In this document: positions 25,601 to 38,400 of the stretch, one piece after another
Numbering within the stretch: the first letter of the stretch is position 1
Layout of the letters: each line of letters starts with the position of its first letter
Origin: Labia minor
Lineage: Eukaryota > Arthropoda > Insecta > Dermaptera > Spongiphoridae
Reading direction: 5' to 3'
NCBI GenBank assembly: GCA_963082975.1
Contig: OY720344.1
Coordinates: 33,162,033 to 33,226,032 of the forward strand
Length of the DNA: 64,000 nucleotides
Notes under the pieces: model-generated
What the model was told of the DNA's origin: nothing
Seen by the model: only the letters and a program-made list of their open reading frames with translations
Databases searched by the model: none
Position numbers and translations under genes: made by a program

Positions 25601-25787
25601 GACTCTTTTTTGTTTTTTGAGGTGTTCCAATTTCAGAAGATTCGGAATCAGAATTTGATGAAAGTGGAGTGCATTGTTCAAATCTATCATTTTCATCATT
25701 TACAATATAATATCTTTGAGGTGTGAATTCAGGAAATAAACTCCTTTTAGTTAAGGATTTCATTGGGGAAATTGGCACTTTCGCCAT
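22689..25787 (-). CDS. eco: ESCO/Eco1 cohesin acetyltransferase
   Basis: Six exons join in phase: 25787-25009, 24518-23901, 23739-23544, 23439-23269, 23102-22897 and 22812-22689, giving about 697 aa. The enzyme acetylates the cohesin subunit SMC3 in S phase to establish sister-chromatid cohesion. The N-terminal 465 residues are disordered and dense in SP/TP sites, several of CDK type (TPQK, TPNK, TPTK, SPFK), with basic stretches. Next is the ESCO zinc finger, GQKKFGATSCPVCG then HNEYHEH (C2H2). The GNAT domain follows: VVAEIDLFKRIIVIYPND, VAGCVVAEPI, CGISRVWTNSQFRGQGIASQ and FNFMYGG, ending AFSTPTYSGKELAKKYFGRN. The acetyl-CoA loop is QFRGQGIA, closer to generic GNATs than the RRKKIA of vertebrate ESCO. 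The domain appears intact. Confidence 0.93.
23789..23822 (+). mobile_element. LINE 3' micro-fragment in an ESCO intron
   Basis: GAGCTCCGTAGAGCCACAGA and the six bases before it match the 3' end of the LINE at 51470-52150 (on the minus strand there) at 24 of 26 positions. A short GATA microsatellite follows. Its place in the intron between ESCO exons 2 and 3, antisense to the gene, fits an extremely 5'-truncated retrotransposition event. The short match means chance similarity is not fully excluded. Confidence 0.6.
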
Positions 25788-27128
25788 TATTTAATATACT
25801 TTTTAAATAACTCAACTAAAAAATATTATATTCCATGAGCTTGTTTCAATATAAAATAAATAATATTTTTAAATGTTTTATATATATATACTGGTTCATT
25901 TATTACTTACCTTTATGAAAATTTTATTTAATTTCACTTAATCAAATTATAAGTCACTTTTCTTTTAAAATAGAATAAATAATTGTAATTATAAAGATAA
26001 ATAAAGTCTGTTTGCTAGCAAAATATCGTTAAGCTAAAGGTATAGTTTTGGCGCTATTTTATTATTATCTTCGTTCAAGATCGCTTTTGTTCGGCTTCAC
26101 CCGATGTTTGGTTCCCTGATTTAAAACAGAAAATATCAGTTGAGAATTAAAAATCAATTTATACAAATATAAGTTAATTATTAATAATAAATTAGTTTAT
26201 AAATATAAAAATTAAAATTTAAAAAAAAAATATAATTAATGTAAACTTAATATAATATATTTTATTTATTATATATTTAAATTTTAAATTAATAAAAAAA
26301 ATTGTGCGTGTATTTATATTATTTGCGCTCGTTAGGAGTTAAAATTAATTTTAATTTGCGGGAAAAAAATTTATTAAAATCAATAGAATTTGAAGTGGAA
26401 TAATTAAACAAAATAATTAATATTAATATTCAGCATTATTGTGGAAAAATGATATTAATTAAAATAAATGTAAATAACCAAATAAACCTCAATGAAAATA
26501 TTATGTCAATATCTATTATCGTATGAAATAATTTATAATTTTATTAAAATATGAATTTATCTTAAAATAAAACATGTGTTACCATAACATCATGCTGAAA
26601 CTAGCTTAAATAATACCATTTTATACGTTATATTTGATATTAAAGAAGAAACTAATGCAAGCCATATAATTATTGTTTATTTCAGAAAAACTAAAAAATA
26701 ATTTTACTAAGGTTCTACTAAATTTGAGACATCACCATCTTCTATAACCGTCTATTATTTATTTATTATAATCTATCGACCAGTTGTTTCTAAATTGATT
26801 TCCCCATAAAATCAACCGATTATTCTTCTGTCGAAGAAGTTTATTTCCAAACATTTAGTCTGTTCCTAATCATGAACCAGGGATCATACCTTTATAAACA
26901 TGTTTCTATAATTGGATTTGTATCACTTAATAACATGCATTTTATTAAATAAAATATAAATGAGACCCTAATAAAAATCACTAAATCCTGCAAGTGCGCA
27001 AATGGGCTAGATATAAAAGATCAATTTAGTTTGAAATAAATAAAATACTTCTCAACTAAATTTGAGACATAGTTGTTGAGAAGATAAAATTAAAAATATT
27101 AGAAATTATTTATTAATTAATTATTATA
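25788..27128. other. ESCO upstream region and intergenic AT-rich DNA
   Basis: This contains the presumed ESCO promoter. The GC-richer patch at 26040-26120 is the likeliest core. A 17-bp block, AACTAAATTTGAGACAT, occurs at about 27054 with a near copy at 26718. The 26.7-27.1 kb part could be the 3' UTR of whatever gene owns the exon at 27129-27168. No other gene is seen. Confidence 0.4.
26047..26054 (+). promoter_or_regulatory. E2F-like site upstream of ESCO
   Basis: TTTGGCGC matches the E2F consensus TTTSSCGC and lies about 260 bp upstream of the ESCO start, in the GC-richer part of its 5' flank. ESCO acts in S phase, and E2F control of replication and cohesion genes is well known in animals. 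A weaker GCGGGAAA-type match lies near 26358. The inference rests on motif and position only. Confidence 0.4.
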
Positions 27129-27168
27129 CTAGTCCTGGTAGTAACCTTGTTCTCCAGGTCCACCATTC
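27129..27168 (-). CDS. Possible terminal coding exon of an unknown gene
   Basis: Minus strand: an acceptor (ATTTTATACAG) is followed by 40 bp reading NGGPGEQGYYQD and a TAG stop. The segment is GC-richer than its surroundings. I cannot find the upstream exons, which would have to lie beyond the transposon strip at 27.2-31.5 kb, and I do not recognise the protein. The Gly-rich tail would suit a cuticular or secreted protein, but this is weak. It could be chance. Confidence 0.3.
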
Positions 27169-27213
27169 CTGTATAAAATTCCAATTAAATGTATATTTTA
27201 AAATAGTCTAAAT

Positions 27214-27604
27214 CAGGGGTAGCCAACCCGCGGCCCGCCGTAAACATTTTTGCGGCCCGCGAGATTCATCACACTTTTATATTTTGCGCCCTCATGAAAC
27301 AAATATCGCACTAGTGAAATAAATATGATTTCATTTTTTTATTTCGTTGTTTATTTTTTTATTTTTAGTATTATATATTTTTTACAATGTGCATTCAGAA
27401 TCATTATTATTATATTATATATGTTTATATGTAAAAATAATAGTAAACATAATAAAAATTCATTATTTTTCAATTTGTCGCACAAACAATATCTATAATG
27501 GGTCTAAATCTAATATGGGTATGTATAGTTTTATATGCGCGGCCCGCGAAGTTATGATGCATTTCCAAAGTGGCCCGCAAGATCATTTGGGTTGGCCACC
27601 TCTG
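27214..27604. mobile_element. hAT-type MITE with perfect target duplication
   Basis: The left end CAGGGGTAGCCAACCCGCGG and the right end GGTTGGCCACCTCTG are inverted. The flanks are an exact 8-bp duplication GTCTAAAT (27206-27213 and 27605-27612). Subterminal GCGGCCCGC blocks are repeated near both ends, a usual hAT transposase-binding arrangement. The 391-bp element has no transposase. The exact duplication suggests fairly recent insertion. Confidence 0.9.
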
Positions 27605-27867
27605 GTCTAAATAATACTATAATATATATATATATATATATATATTATAGGAGATTCCGAGTATAGAAGGAAAGCGAGCAAGACGTGTTTTTGATCTCTG
27701 TGATTATTTGAAGTTTTTGGTGGTTTTTTCTATCTTCCTGGAGTGAATTTTTTACTGGGCGATAGTGTTTTTGAAGATCTATACAAATCCTTATGAGTAA
27801 AAATAAAGCCCATTAAATATATTGCCTAAATATTGAAAATATTAAAAAAAAAAATATTGAAAATATA

Positions 27868-28752
27868 CAGGGGTTGGACAAAATTATGGAAACACCTTGT
27901 GAAATGCATGTTTGAAAAGAAAGAATGATTTTAATGAAATATGTAGGTGGCGTTTTTGACTACTGACACCACCTATACAACTTCGTAAATGTGCTAAACA
28001 GTTCAGTTGTCGTCAGAGTACTGTTATGTGAGGTTGTCATTGCATTATGTCAGAGTTAACAGACTTCGAACGTGGGCAAATTGTATGGTAGGTGCTTCCG
28101 TAGGTAGCCGAGGTGTTTAGTGTATCAAGAGGTACTGTATCAAAGATTTAGTCCGCATATTTGAAAAGCGGAAAAACATCATCTGCTAAATCACAGCGCG
28201 GACAAAAGTGTGTCCTGAGTGATCGTGACAGACGATCATTAAGGGCAATTGTGACGAAAAATAAGAAGAACACCATGAATGTTGTGTTACCGAACCCTGT
28301 GAGTACCAAAACAATTAGAAGGGAGCTTCATAAACAGGGAATTGCTGGCCGTGCTGCAATTGAGAAGCCACTCATCAGTGATGTTAATGCATGTAACAGG
28401 AAAAGGTGGTGTTTAAGTCGTAAAGCCTGGACTATAGAGCAGTGAAAGCGAGTAATATGGTCAGACGAGTCTTCTTTCACATTGTTTTCCACTTCTGGCC
28501 GAGTTTACGTCTGAAGAACGCCATCTCAAGCGTATAATACAGACTGCTTGTTGCCAAGAGTCAAACATTATGATTTGGGCAGCCATATCGTGGTTCTCTG
28601 CTGGCCCAATGATAACTGTGTCAGGGCACAAGACTGCCAAGACTTATGTGAACATTTTGGCCGATTAAGTTCATCCCATGGTACAAACTTTGTTCCCCAA
28701 TAGTGATGGTGTCTTCCAAGACGACAAAGCCCCTGTTCACACAGCTCACAAA
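27868..28752 (+). mobile_element. Decayed, truncated Tc1-like transposon
   Basis: It begins at a TA with the Tc1-type terminus CAGGGGTTGGACAAAATTAT and then GGAAACACC. Decayed frames follow: a helix-turn-helix start (MSELTDFERGQIV), a region with LSDRDRRSLRAIVTKNKKNT and STKTIRRELHKQGIAGRAA, the first catalytic Asp in VIWSDESSFTLF, and the second in FQDDKAPVHTAH. Sequence then switches abruptly to a non-LTR element at about 28753. The third catalytic residue and the right terminus are therefore missing, and I do not find them after the LINE. It is non-functional. Confidence 0.88.
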
Positions 28753-31545
28753 TAAGAAGGAAAAAATGAATTCACCACAAAATGTACTTGATCCGCAGTC
28801 CGCGGAAAATAGCAAGGCTCTCAATCCTAATAAAAGTCACTCATATGAGCCGACGAAGTGCATAACTTTAAAAATCCCCAAACCCTTCCTAACCCCGAAG
28901 CTGCAGGGACGAGAACAAGGACAAATAGTTTGGAGCAGGTAAATTGTTAGAAATTTTAATGAATAATGGACAAACCATTTGGAATGGACGAAAGAACAAA
29001 GACAGAGAGGGTAATTTAACATATATTGGTCCAAAAGCAGCAACGGTGGTTGTCTATGTAATAACGAGAGAAAACATAAATAAGCCACTGATACATGATA
29101 TGGAAATCCTAGAGAGAGATGATTCTGATCATTTGCCCTTGGTGGCAGAAATAATATCCAAAGCAACCAAGAAGAAATAACAGTAGATAAAAAGGAAATA
29201 AGACAATCCAAATGGGTCTGGGATGAGACGAAACAGAAAATATTTGAAAAGAACTAAAAATATTATAGGAAAAAGAAAAGGAACGTAAAGGTGGAAGATT
29301 TCAACATAATATTAAACAAAACTGCTAAGAAGATAGGTATGAAGAAATAGAAGAACTGAGGGGGAACGGGGTGAAAGAAAAAGAATATGAAAAAATCAGG
29401 GAAGATTGAATAAGCTTTATGAAGAAATAAAAAAAAAGTAGGAATACTACGGATTTCTGGAAAGCAATCAATTACTTCAGGAATAAAAAACTAACGTAAT
29501 AGAATGCGAAGAGGAAAAATTAAAAATACAATGAAGTTACTGGAAGCAACTGAGCAGCGAACAGTGCTGAGCTTCGAAGGGGACGAAGAGGAGCGTCAGA
29601 AAGAAATTTCGGAGGAAGCTTTCATGAACAGGGATATTTCATTGGAAGAACTGAATAGGGCACTGGGGAGTCTGAAAAGAAATAAGGGACCAGGAACGGA
29701 TGGTATTATAAATGAATTTTATAAAACAAGTCCATGCCCAATGAAGGAAGACTTTTTAAACATTTTAAATGAAATTTGGAGACAGGGAACTATTCCATAC
29801 GTGTGGAAGGAGGCCTTAATATGTCAAATTTTTAAAGGGGGCGATAGAAAGGAAGCGAAGAATTATAGAGGGATATCACTGCAGAATGGATCTTATAAAA
29901 TATTGACAACAATATTGACCAGCAGAATTTGAATATGGTTAGATAGCCAAAATGTCATTAAGGAAAGCCAGAACGGCTTCAGAATTAAAAGGGGAATGAG
30001 AGATAATCTCTTTATATTAAACAGTTTAATAGAAAACAAATTAAAAATAAAAAAAGGAAGATTGTATGTATTATTCTTGGATTTAAAAGCCACTTTTGAT
30101 AAGGTTAACAGGTAAATATTGCTACAGAAAATCCAGAAGATGGGATTTGGAGGACGAATGACCAAGATGATAAAAAATATATACAAAGAAACAAAAAATA
30201 AAATAATGAATATTGAGAGTAAAACAGAACAATTTTGGACCACACGAGGAGTGAGACAGGGATGCCCATTCAGCCCAATTCTGTTTAATGTCTTTATTGT
30301 CTTCTATGGAAGAAGAATGGGAAAAGAAAAATATTGGGGGTACGGTAAAAGGAGGAGAAAAAATCTTTTGCCTGAATTTTGCGGACGATGTAGCTGTAGT
30401 GGCGGATGATAGAGAAGGATTACAGGAAATGATGAACATCTTGGAAAAATATATGAATAAGAACGATCTGGAAATAAACATAGAGAAATCAAAAATAATA
30501 AGATTTAGAAAAAAAGAAAGAAAAAGCTAAGAAGAAATTTGGAAACTTAATGATCAAAGAAATAAGAAATTTAAATATTTAGGCTATATACTGGACGAAT
30601 CGAACAGTCATAAGGAACATATTAATGAAAAAATTAAAAAGGCAAAAAAAGTAATATACACAACATGGAGTGTTCTGAAAAGAAGCAAAACCAACGACTT
30701 CAACAAAAAAATCTTATCTCTTTGAAGCCCTAATTAGCTCCATTGTATTTTATGGAGCGGAAACATGGGTATGGCAAGAGAGAGAAGTGGAGAAGATCCA
30801 AGGGGAGTATTTTAAAATGATATTAGGTCTCGCAAGAAACACCCCAAATTATATTTGGAAAATGGAGACGGGAAGAAATGAAATGGTCATTCGACAAACC
30901 AAAATAATTGGAAAATATACACTAAGAATGTTAGAAATGGAAGATGAAAGGTGGCTAAAAATATGCTTAAGGAACATTTTAAGAAATATTAAAAACAAGA
31001 GTAAGACAGTCTGGGGCGCAAATTTTAAACAAAGATGGGAAAAATGGGGGGAACCTGAAATAGTTTTAAATTTAGGAGAATGTAGCAAAGAAGAAATCAC
31101 CAACAAAATGGAAGAAGAATTAAAAAAAGGTATAGAGCACAAGAAATACAAATACAGTGAGAGAGGATTGGAAGATCAACCTACTATAAAAAATAAAGAT
31201 GGAGCTGGGACCAGAGATATATATGCTAGAGAAGCAAGTCCAAGACTGGAAGAAGTAAGTTTGGGCGCGAGCTAGATGTGGAAATATCTACAATAATCAA
31301 GAGGGAAGAGACACAAAAGCCTGGGAGAGTCTGGAGAAGAAATTAACATCGGGAGTAATCCAGGACCACATCATTGAGTTGCTGACCAAAAAGGGGAAGA
31401 AAGAAAATAAAAAATGAAGTACATTAAAATTTATGTAGTTTTTTTTTGATTTGTTATGTACAAAATATGTATTTATGTTAAATTATGTATAGCCTGAAAA
31501 CCAAAATGGTCAAAAGCGAAAAAACGGAATCAATAAAATAAATAA
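28753..31545 (+). mobile_element. Internally deleted non-LTR retrotransposon
   Basis: The 5' part (28766-28938) is the start of a gag-like ORF1. It joins directly to the C-terminal end of an APE-type endonuclease (LTYIGPKAATVVVYVITREN, SDHLPLVAEI), so most of ORF1 and the endonuclease is deleted. Reverse transcriptase follows from about 29500: LKRNKGPGTDGIINEFYK, NYRGISLQNGSYKILT, YVLFLDLKATFDKVN, TRGVRQGCPFSPILFNVF and the catalytic LNFADD. Then come EINIEKSKII and FKYLGYIL, and a Lys-rich C-terminus to about 31416. The tail is A/T-rich with AATAAA. Several stops and frameshifts break it. It resembles Jockey/R1-group LINEs of ants and wasps; the clade is not settled. Confidence 0.87.
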
Positions 31546-34276
31546 TAAATAAAATATATATATATTATAAAATAATAAAGGCTATACTTTCAATAAAAGT
31601 TTAAAATAATCTAAATAATTAATTAAAGAAGAATCACAGATAACGAAAGATTAATCCTCTTGTTACATTTAATGGGAAAATGTTAAATACAGAATACTTG
31701 TTTTGGCCCAGAATCAATTAAAGTGGACCGACATTGGCAACTATTTTCGGGTTACAACTTTCATTGTCACGCGTTAGAACATTATACTAGTTAGATCAAA
31801 TAAAGTGAGTAGCCTACTGAACCTGTTTGTCTTCAGTGTCGCGGATATCCTTGGGAATGCACCGGAAATGTGCATGTCTAAATTGAAAACTATTTAGGCA
31901 AATAAAACGTCTTTAGCGTCTTAATTGAACACTACCAACTTATTTCATCTTTTACAAAGTGAATTTAAAAAAATATTCCATTTAAAATTTCAATTTAAAC
32001 CTTAGGAAATGTCTTTGGTTTGTGATTAATTAAAAAAAAAACTTGAAAAAATAAAATTTGGTTATTATAATACATATAAATATAATATAGTTCAATGCAG
32101 AATTATATACATATACATATATTTATATATTAAATTCTTTAGTTAACATTTAATTATTTTTACCTTTAATTGAATTAAAAGTATTGAACCATATTAAATA
32201 AAATTTCTTTATAATTCAGAAGAGTCTTGTTTTTCGATAAATAATAATAAATATGTTTATTAAGGATTTTATACAAATTCTTGTGCATGTCCATCTAAGT
32301 CAAAATAAAATACGAAGAATATATTCTATATTTTTTTAGTTTTTCTAATTATGTATTATGATAATAAAGAATTTCCAAAAACTCAATAACCATGCTTCTT
32401 TTTTTAAATTTATATATATATATATATATAATATAAATTGTATATATATAATTATAAATAAATTATTATTGATCAAGATTGATTATTTCAAAGATTGTCC
32501 ATTGTTCGAGAGAGTTTAAAATATGATTAAATAATTTTATATAACTAAACATTTTCAAATTTTCTTTCAGTTATTTCAAATAATAATATATAATTGTTTT
32601 ATAAATACTAATATTTAAATTATTAATAGATTATTTATACATTTGAATTTTTAAGACTTACCTTGATCTTACCCAAAGTTAAAAAAAATCAAAATTAAGA
32701 TGGTGTCAAACAATTTGCCAAAGAATATAAGAATGTGTCAACAAAAAAATATGACATTTTCGTTTTGAAACACTGTGTCCATCTATGATGTGTACCTAAA
32801 TTATAAATTATAAAATTATTTTAAAATATAATTATTATACAATTATTATACAATTTAATTTTTCTGATAATTATATTATTATTATTTCAAGTAATTATTT
32901 ATATAAATTATATTAATAAAATTTCCCCCCTTATTAAATTGATAAAATTTAGTTTTAATTCCAGATAATAATAAATAAAATATAAAAGTATTTGTTAATA
33001 TTATGATTTCTCATTATCAAAAATGGTGAAGACTAAATTGAACGAAAAATAAATTTTCTAGAAAATTCAATTGATAAGTTAATTTATATTTCAAGGGAAC
33101 AATTTGGATTAATATTATTAAAGCGATTTACAAATATTTTAATATTTCAAACAATTAAATCTGGCCCTAGCATTATAGCATTAACAAGAAATATTTATTT
33201 AACAAATATTTTTAATTAATACATATATCGTATTATTTTATGAGATTTAAACCAACAAATAATAAATATTAATTTATCTTATTTAGTATATGATAATAAA
33301 TTATGTATTTATCGTAGTTTTATTTTAAGCGTTTTTTAAACAACTTTATTGTAATTAATCATTTATTAAAGAAAATAAAACTATAAAAACAAATGATTTA
33401 TTTTATAATAAATTAATTTCCAGTAGGTAAATATTTTAATTAAATAATTTAATTTTTTTAAACATTAACTTTGCTTTTACTAATGGTGAAAAAGGAAACA
33501 ATATAGTCCACACTTTGGTTTGACCTCAAATAATAAATTAACAATAGTGATCATTTGATATTCAAAGTACTAAGTATGCCACTTGCATTACTTAGATGAA
33601 ATACTTAAGCATTAATATAATTATTATAATCGTTTTTATAATATTTAGTTAATTTAATTTTTCATGTAATGTGACAAAAAAAAAAATGTTTTTTTTAAAT
33701 GTTAAAGATAGATATATGAATTCTATATAAAAAACTAAATCATGAATTAATATATTTTTGGCTCAAAACAGGATGTGTTGAATAAAATAGAAATTCACAA
33801 ACTTAATTTTACTTATATCTTAATTGATTAATTCATTTTTATTTAATTATCTAAATTTTATTTTATTTCTCATGTAAATTAATTGAAATTTTTTTGAAAA
33901 TTTTAGAAAATTGCAGAATCATTATTATGTATTCTTTAATGAGCTAATTGTGACCAGTTAAATGTTGATGGTTGGAGTGGATGGACGGATGGAGCATAAG
34001 ATTTTTTTTTGGTCTGAAGATTTCTAAATACTTTAAAAATAGTCAACGTACTATTGAAAACTTTTTAGAATAGTTTATAGAAAATTAAATGAAACAATTA
34101 TGATATTTTTACAAAAACCTAACATTTTTAAAAAATAAACTTATATTAAATATTTTGAACTTATGAATGAATTATTTTTTATTGAATTGAAAAAAAAAAT
34201 TCACTTATCTCTTTTAATAATATAATTGTATATTAATTTATCATCAAAATGAATATATTTTTAAATTGAACAATTC

Positions 34277-34311
<35 letters not shown>

Positions 34312-35341
34312 CAATTACAATTACAATTATTTTTCTTTTTTTAAAATAAAGTGGTTTAAATATATAAATAAATACTCAGATTGTTTTTTGAAATATTATA
34401 TTGGATAAATAAAGAAATATAATATATCTAAAACTTTAACATTTTGGCAGATTTTATAACACCCTATCCTTACCTTTTCTTATTCATATATTGAATTATT
34501 TTTATAAAAGATTTGATAAAAATTATATTGATGATATTGTATCATTTATGTAGTTTTCTTAAAATATAAAAACATGATAACTTAGTAATCAAAAAAATAT
34601 TTTTAAATTAAACAATATCATAGGGTCAACTATTAATTTAACTAATAAGATTTTATTATACTAGAGTAAGCATTAGAAATATAATTTTATTGACAAATAA
34701 TATAAAATTAAAATAAATGATGATTATTAAATGAATATACAATATAAAAAAATAAAAAATATAGAATAATTTGGAATTCTATATTATATATAGTTTAATC
34801 TAATTTTGAGGGTGCTGTATAAACCGCCCATTGGAAATTGTGTACTCCTAATGGGCAATCCTATAATAACAATTATAATACAAAAATTTATATGCTTGTA
34901 ATAAATTATAATTTAAATTATGATTTGAAGATATATACAAGGCTGTTGTAGATACAGAAAAAGATTTGTCGCAGCTTGCATCTTTCTATCTTTCAATCTG
35001 TATTTTCTTTATAATTAGTAATATTATTTTATTATCAATGTATTGTTAATTTTAAGAATTAAATTAGAATGTGATAATTTAATAATCAATTAATATTTCA
35101 TCCACATTGGTGAAAGTTATTTTTCTAATTAATAATTTGAAGAATGTAGGACCCGGAGTTAAAATGTTTCCATGTGACCTTACAGATTTGATAACAAAAC
35201 TAGAGGAACATATAATTAAAATGCGTGCTTGCACGAACAATGTCACTTCCCATACACCTGGAGGCACACACGAAACATACATTGACATTGGCTCTTGATT
35301 TCTTTAGGCGCCCTACATGTGTCTTAAGAGAGGGGGCCAAG
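31546..35341. other. AT-rich intergenic DNA upstream of the first Osiris gene
   Basis: No gene is seen. GC-richer patches lie at 31700-31885 (unidentified, no splice-consistent frame) and at 35130-35340, directly upstream of the Osiris promoter. A palindromic (AT)n/(TA)n tract is at 34276-34311. At 34826-34856 GCCCATT and AATGGGC form a small inverted pair. Confidence 0.45.
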
Positions 35342-35402
35342 TATAAAATGTCCTGGCAGCCGCGCCCCCGGTCATAAAACTATCCGACAGTGCACTGAAA
35401 AT
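35342..35402 (+). promoter_or_regulatory. Core promoter of the first Osiris gene
   Basis: TATAAAAT at 35342 and CATAAAAC at 35373 are two possible TATA boxes, 69 and 38 bp before the ATG. The TCACACA near 35402 could be an initiator, giving a very short 5' UTR. Sequence between them is GC-rich against an AT-rich background, as at the other two Osiris promoters. Confidence 0.6.
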
Positions 35403-35410
35403 CACACAAA

Positions 35411-38400
35411 ATGTTATGTTGGGTGGCCCCTCTAATGTGTTTGATGCTGACAGCCGTTTCAGTCACTGCGCAGCCACATTCTCAGCATCTCAGTGAGTAC
35501 AAGAAAAAATCAATTCAGGGGATGAATCAACATTGTCACAATCAAAGGAGGAATATACTGAAATAATAATTACAACCTTGTGTGCCTAAACAATGTTAAT
35601 TTATCAAATCAAGAGAAATTCTCTTGTTCTGACTGAATTTGAAATAATTTTAATTTATTTTTAATAAATAAATATTTATTAAAAATATACATTACTAAAT
35701 TAATTATTTATTTTTTTATAGAAAAATTAGAATATATTTTTTAATAAAATTTATAAATTATATATTCGATTAATTTATAGATATGAGTATTTTATTTTAA
35801 TATAATTTTTACTAAGTTTTATATCAAGCTTTATTGTATCTTTAATCTTTAATTTATTAAATGCTTATAGGAAGTAATATAATATGTTTACCTAAAAGTA
35901 AACATATGTTTATTATAATAATTTATCATGCATTGATTGATTGATTGATAAGCTATAATTTAATTATATTTTTTTAATTAGATTATTGAAAATACAGAAT
36001 AAAATAATAAAAGGATAATATAACATATAAATAGAATTTTCTATACATAAATAAAAATTTTGATACTTAATTATCTTGGCGAACAATTATGACTCATCAA
36101 TAATTCCAAAATAATCAATTGGAAATAATTATCAAATATAGATATTTTAATGGATTTACTGAACTTGCTCTTCTGTTATCCTGTTATTTCCGCCAAAATA
36201 ATACCAATCTCTTCCTTGGAGTTAATATAACTAATATATAATTATCAAAATAATATTTTTAATATGTAATAATAATATCAAGTAATAATAATAAAAAATT
36301 ATCAACGAGGATGAGTTTGTAGTAATTGACTTAATTCATTTTAAATTGTTATGTTTTATTTAACAATAAAAATATGTGTATTAGAATAATTTGTTATTTA
36401 ATTTTATTAGTTTGCTTTTTTATTAAAGGAATTTTATTAATACAGTTTAAATTCTGGGAATAATAAAATATTTGGACAGGCTTTAGATATTCTAGTTAAT
36501 AGAACAAATAATAAATAATAATTGACTCTAAATGAATCCTTAAGCAATATGGAATCTCAGGATAGGATATATCTATGATCTATATTGAATGATAAATAAT
36601 TAAAAGTATTTATAAGTATTAATAGTAAAAGTAGTAGTAATATAAATTGAGAGAAATATAGAAATATGTTTTTTTCAGGAGTAGCAAGTGCCTTGGAAGC
36701 TGTTCGACATGCATATTATCAATGTGCAGAAACAGAGGATAATACTTCCTGGCTCCACTGCCTTAAGCCTAAAATTTTGGCTTACTTGAGTAAAGTGGTC
36801 GATTTAGAAGAAATTCCTCTTTCTCGAGATCTCGCCTTGGTTCGGGTACCAAGTAATGAAATTTACGATTTTGACCAAGAAGACAATATGCCTGTTAAAT
36901 CTGATCAGGTATGCAAAATTTATTTTGAAAATTATTTAATTATACTCATTTTTATATATCATATATTTATCATATTTAACTTGTTTTACCACTCTTTTAT
37001 ATAAATTATTGTTTTTTATTTCTACAGTAATCAATTAAAATTAAATTAAATTTAATTTAACCAAATAAAATAGAAATTTACAATGAATTATAATTAATTC
37101 TAAACTTTACTATCTGTAAACATTGGTAAATTTTAAAATTTTTATAATAAATTCATACAAAGGATTAATTAAAAATACAATTATTTCTTATTTGTTTTAA
37201 ACACTTATCTTAAAAATTATGTTAAATTTAATTATTATATGAATAGTGGTAATATATATATATATAAAAAAAAAAATGAAAAGATAATATTTTAATAATT
37301 TGTTTGAAATTCTTTTGAGAAAGTGATATCGAGAATTATTCTCTCTTAACATCTTAATAATTATAGATTATAACCAAATTAAAATGGGTTTTAGTTTTTA
37401 CATTTAAATTTCGAACATCATTAAATATAATTATCACGCTGAAAAACTAAAATAATTTATTTAGTTCGCCGACATACTAATATAGTATTTTACTTTTTTA
37501 CTTCTTCTATGTGTGCTTAATTTGATTTAAGTTTTTCTTGTTTCGATTTTTTTTTATTCTTAATGATCTTAAAATTTTTATTTTTTTCTTTTCATTAAAT
37601 CAGATGGAGGCGGTCAATATTGTCCGAAGGATGGAACGATTCCTCGCCAGTCATGAATTACGCGCCCAGCTCCCAAAAGAAATCACTACTGGAGAAGTTG
37701 TACCCTATTTACCTCAATTCATGATTGAATCGATGCCCAAAGAAGTTCGGATCCCTCTTTCGGATGAGGCCAACACCCAAGTAGAGGGTAGGGGCAGGAG
37801 TGCGTATTTATTTCGATTCTAAGCTCGAGTGATTGACCAAATTCAAGAATTATATTATACTAATCACTGGGATATAAGTAATAGATTGGTTATCATGCAT
37901 TCGAATTACTCATACTTACTTAATATAAAATGTAGTTAATATATGCCTGCTTATTAATAAAACAATTGAATTAATGTATAGTTTACTAGTATATATTATT
38001 GTATTTTAATTCAATTAAAAATAATATTAAATAACAATTAGTAAGTAATTTGTCCTATTATATTACTAATAATATTAGCATTTGAACTAATACCTAATTT
38101 TAATTTCTAATAATTGAAGATTTATAATATCGAAATTATTAATAAAATATTTTAGTTTATAAATTAAAATTATTATCATCGGATTTATTAATAATAATAA
38201 AAAGAAGTGAAAGGATTATTAGAAATAATCTTTTATGTTTTTTTTTTTAATTTTTTCTTATATATTGTTAAAAACAATTTACTTATGAGGATTAATGATT
38301 AAATTTAATTAAAATTCTTGTTTTATGAATTTTTTTTGTACAAAAATAAATATTAATTTCACTTACAATTAAATCATTACTTGATTTGTGCATTTTTAAG

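Noticed and set aside
28837-29211. Minus-strand 124-codon frame
   Set aside because: It is the antisense of the non-LTR retrotransposon ORFs.
31715-31885. Coding exon in the GC-richer patch
   Set aside because: Short frames exist on the minus strand but without acceptor/donor pairs or recognisable protein features.
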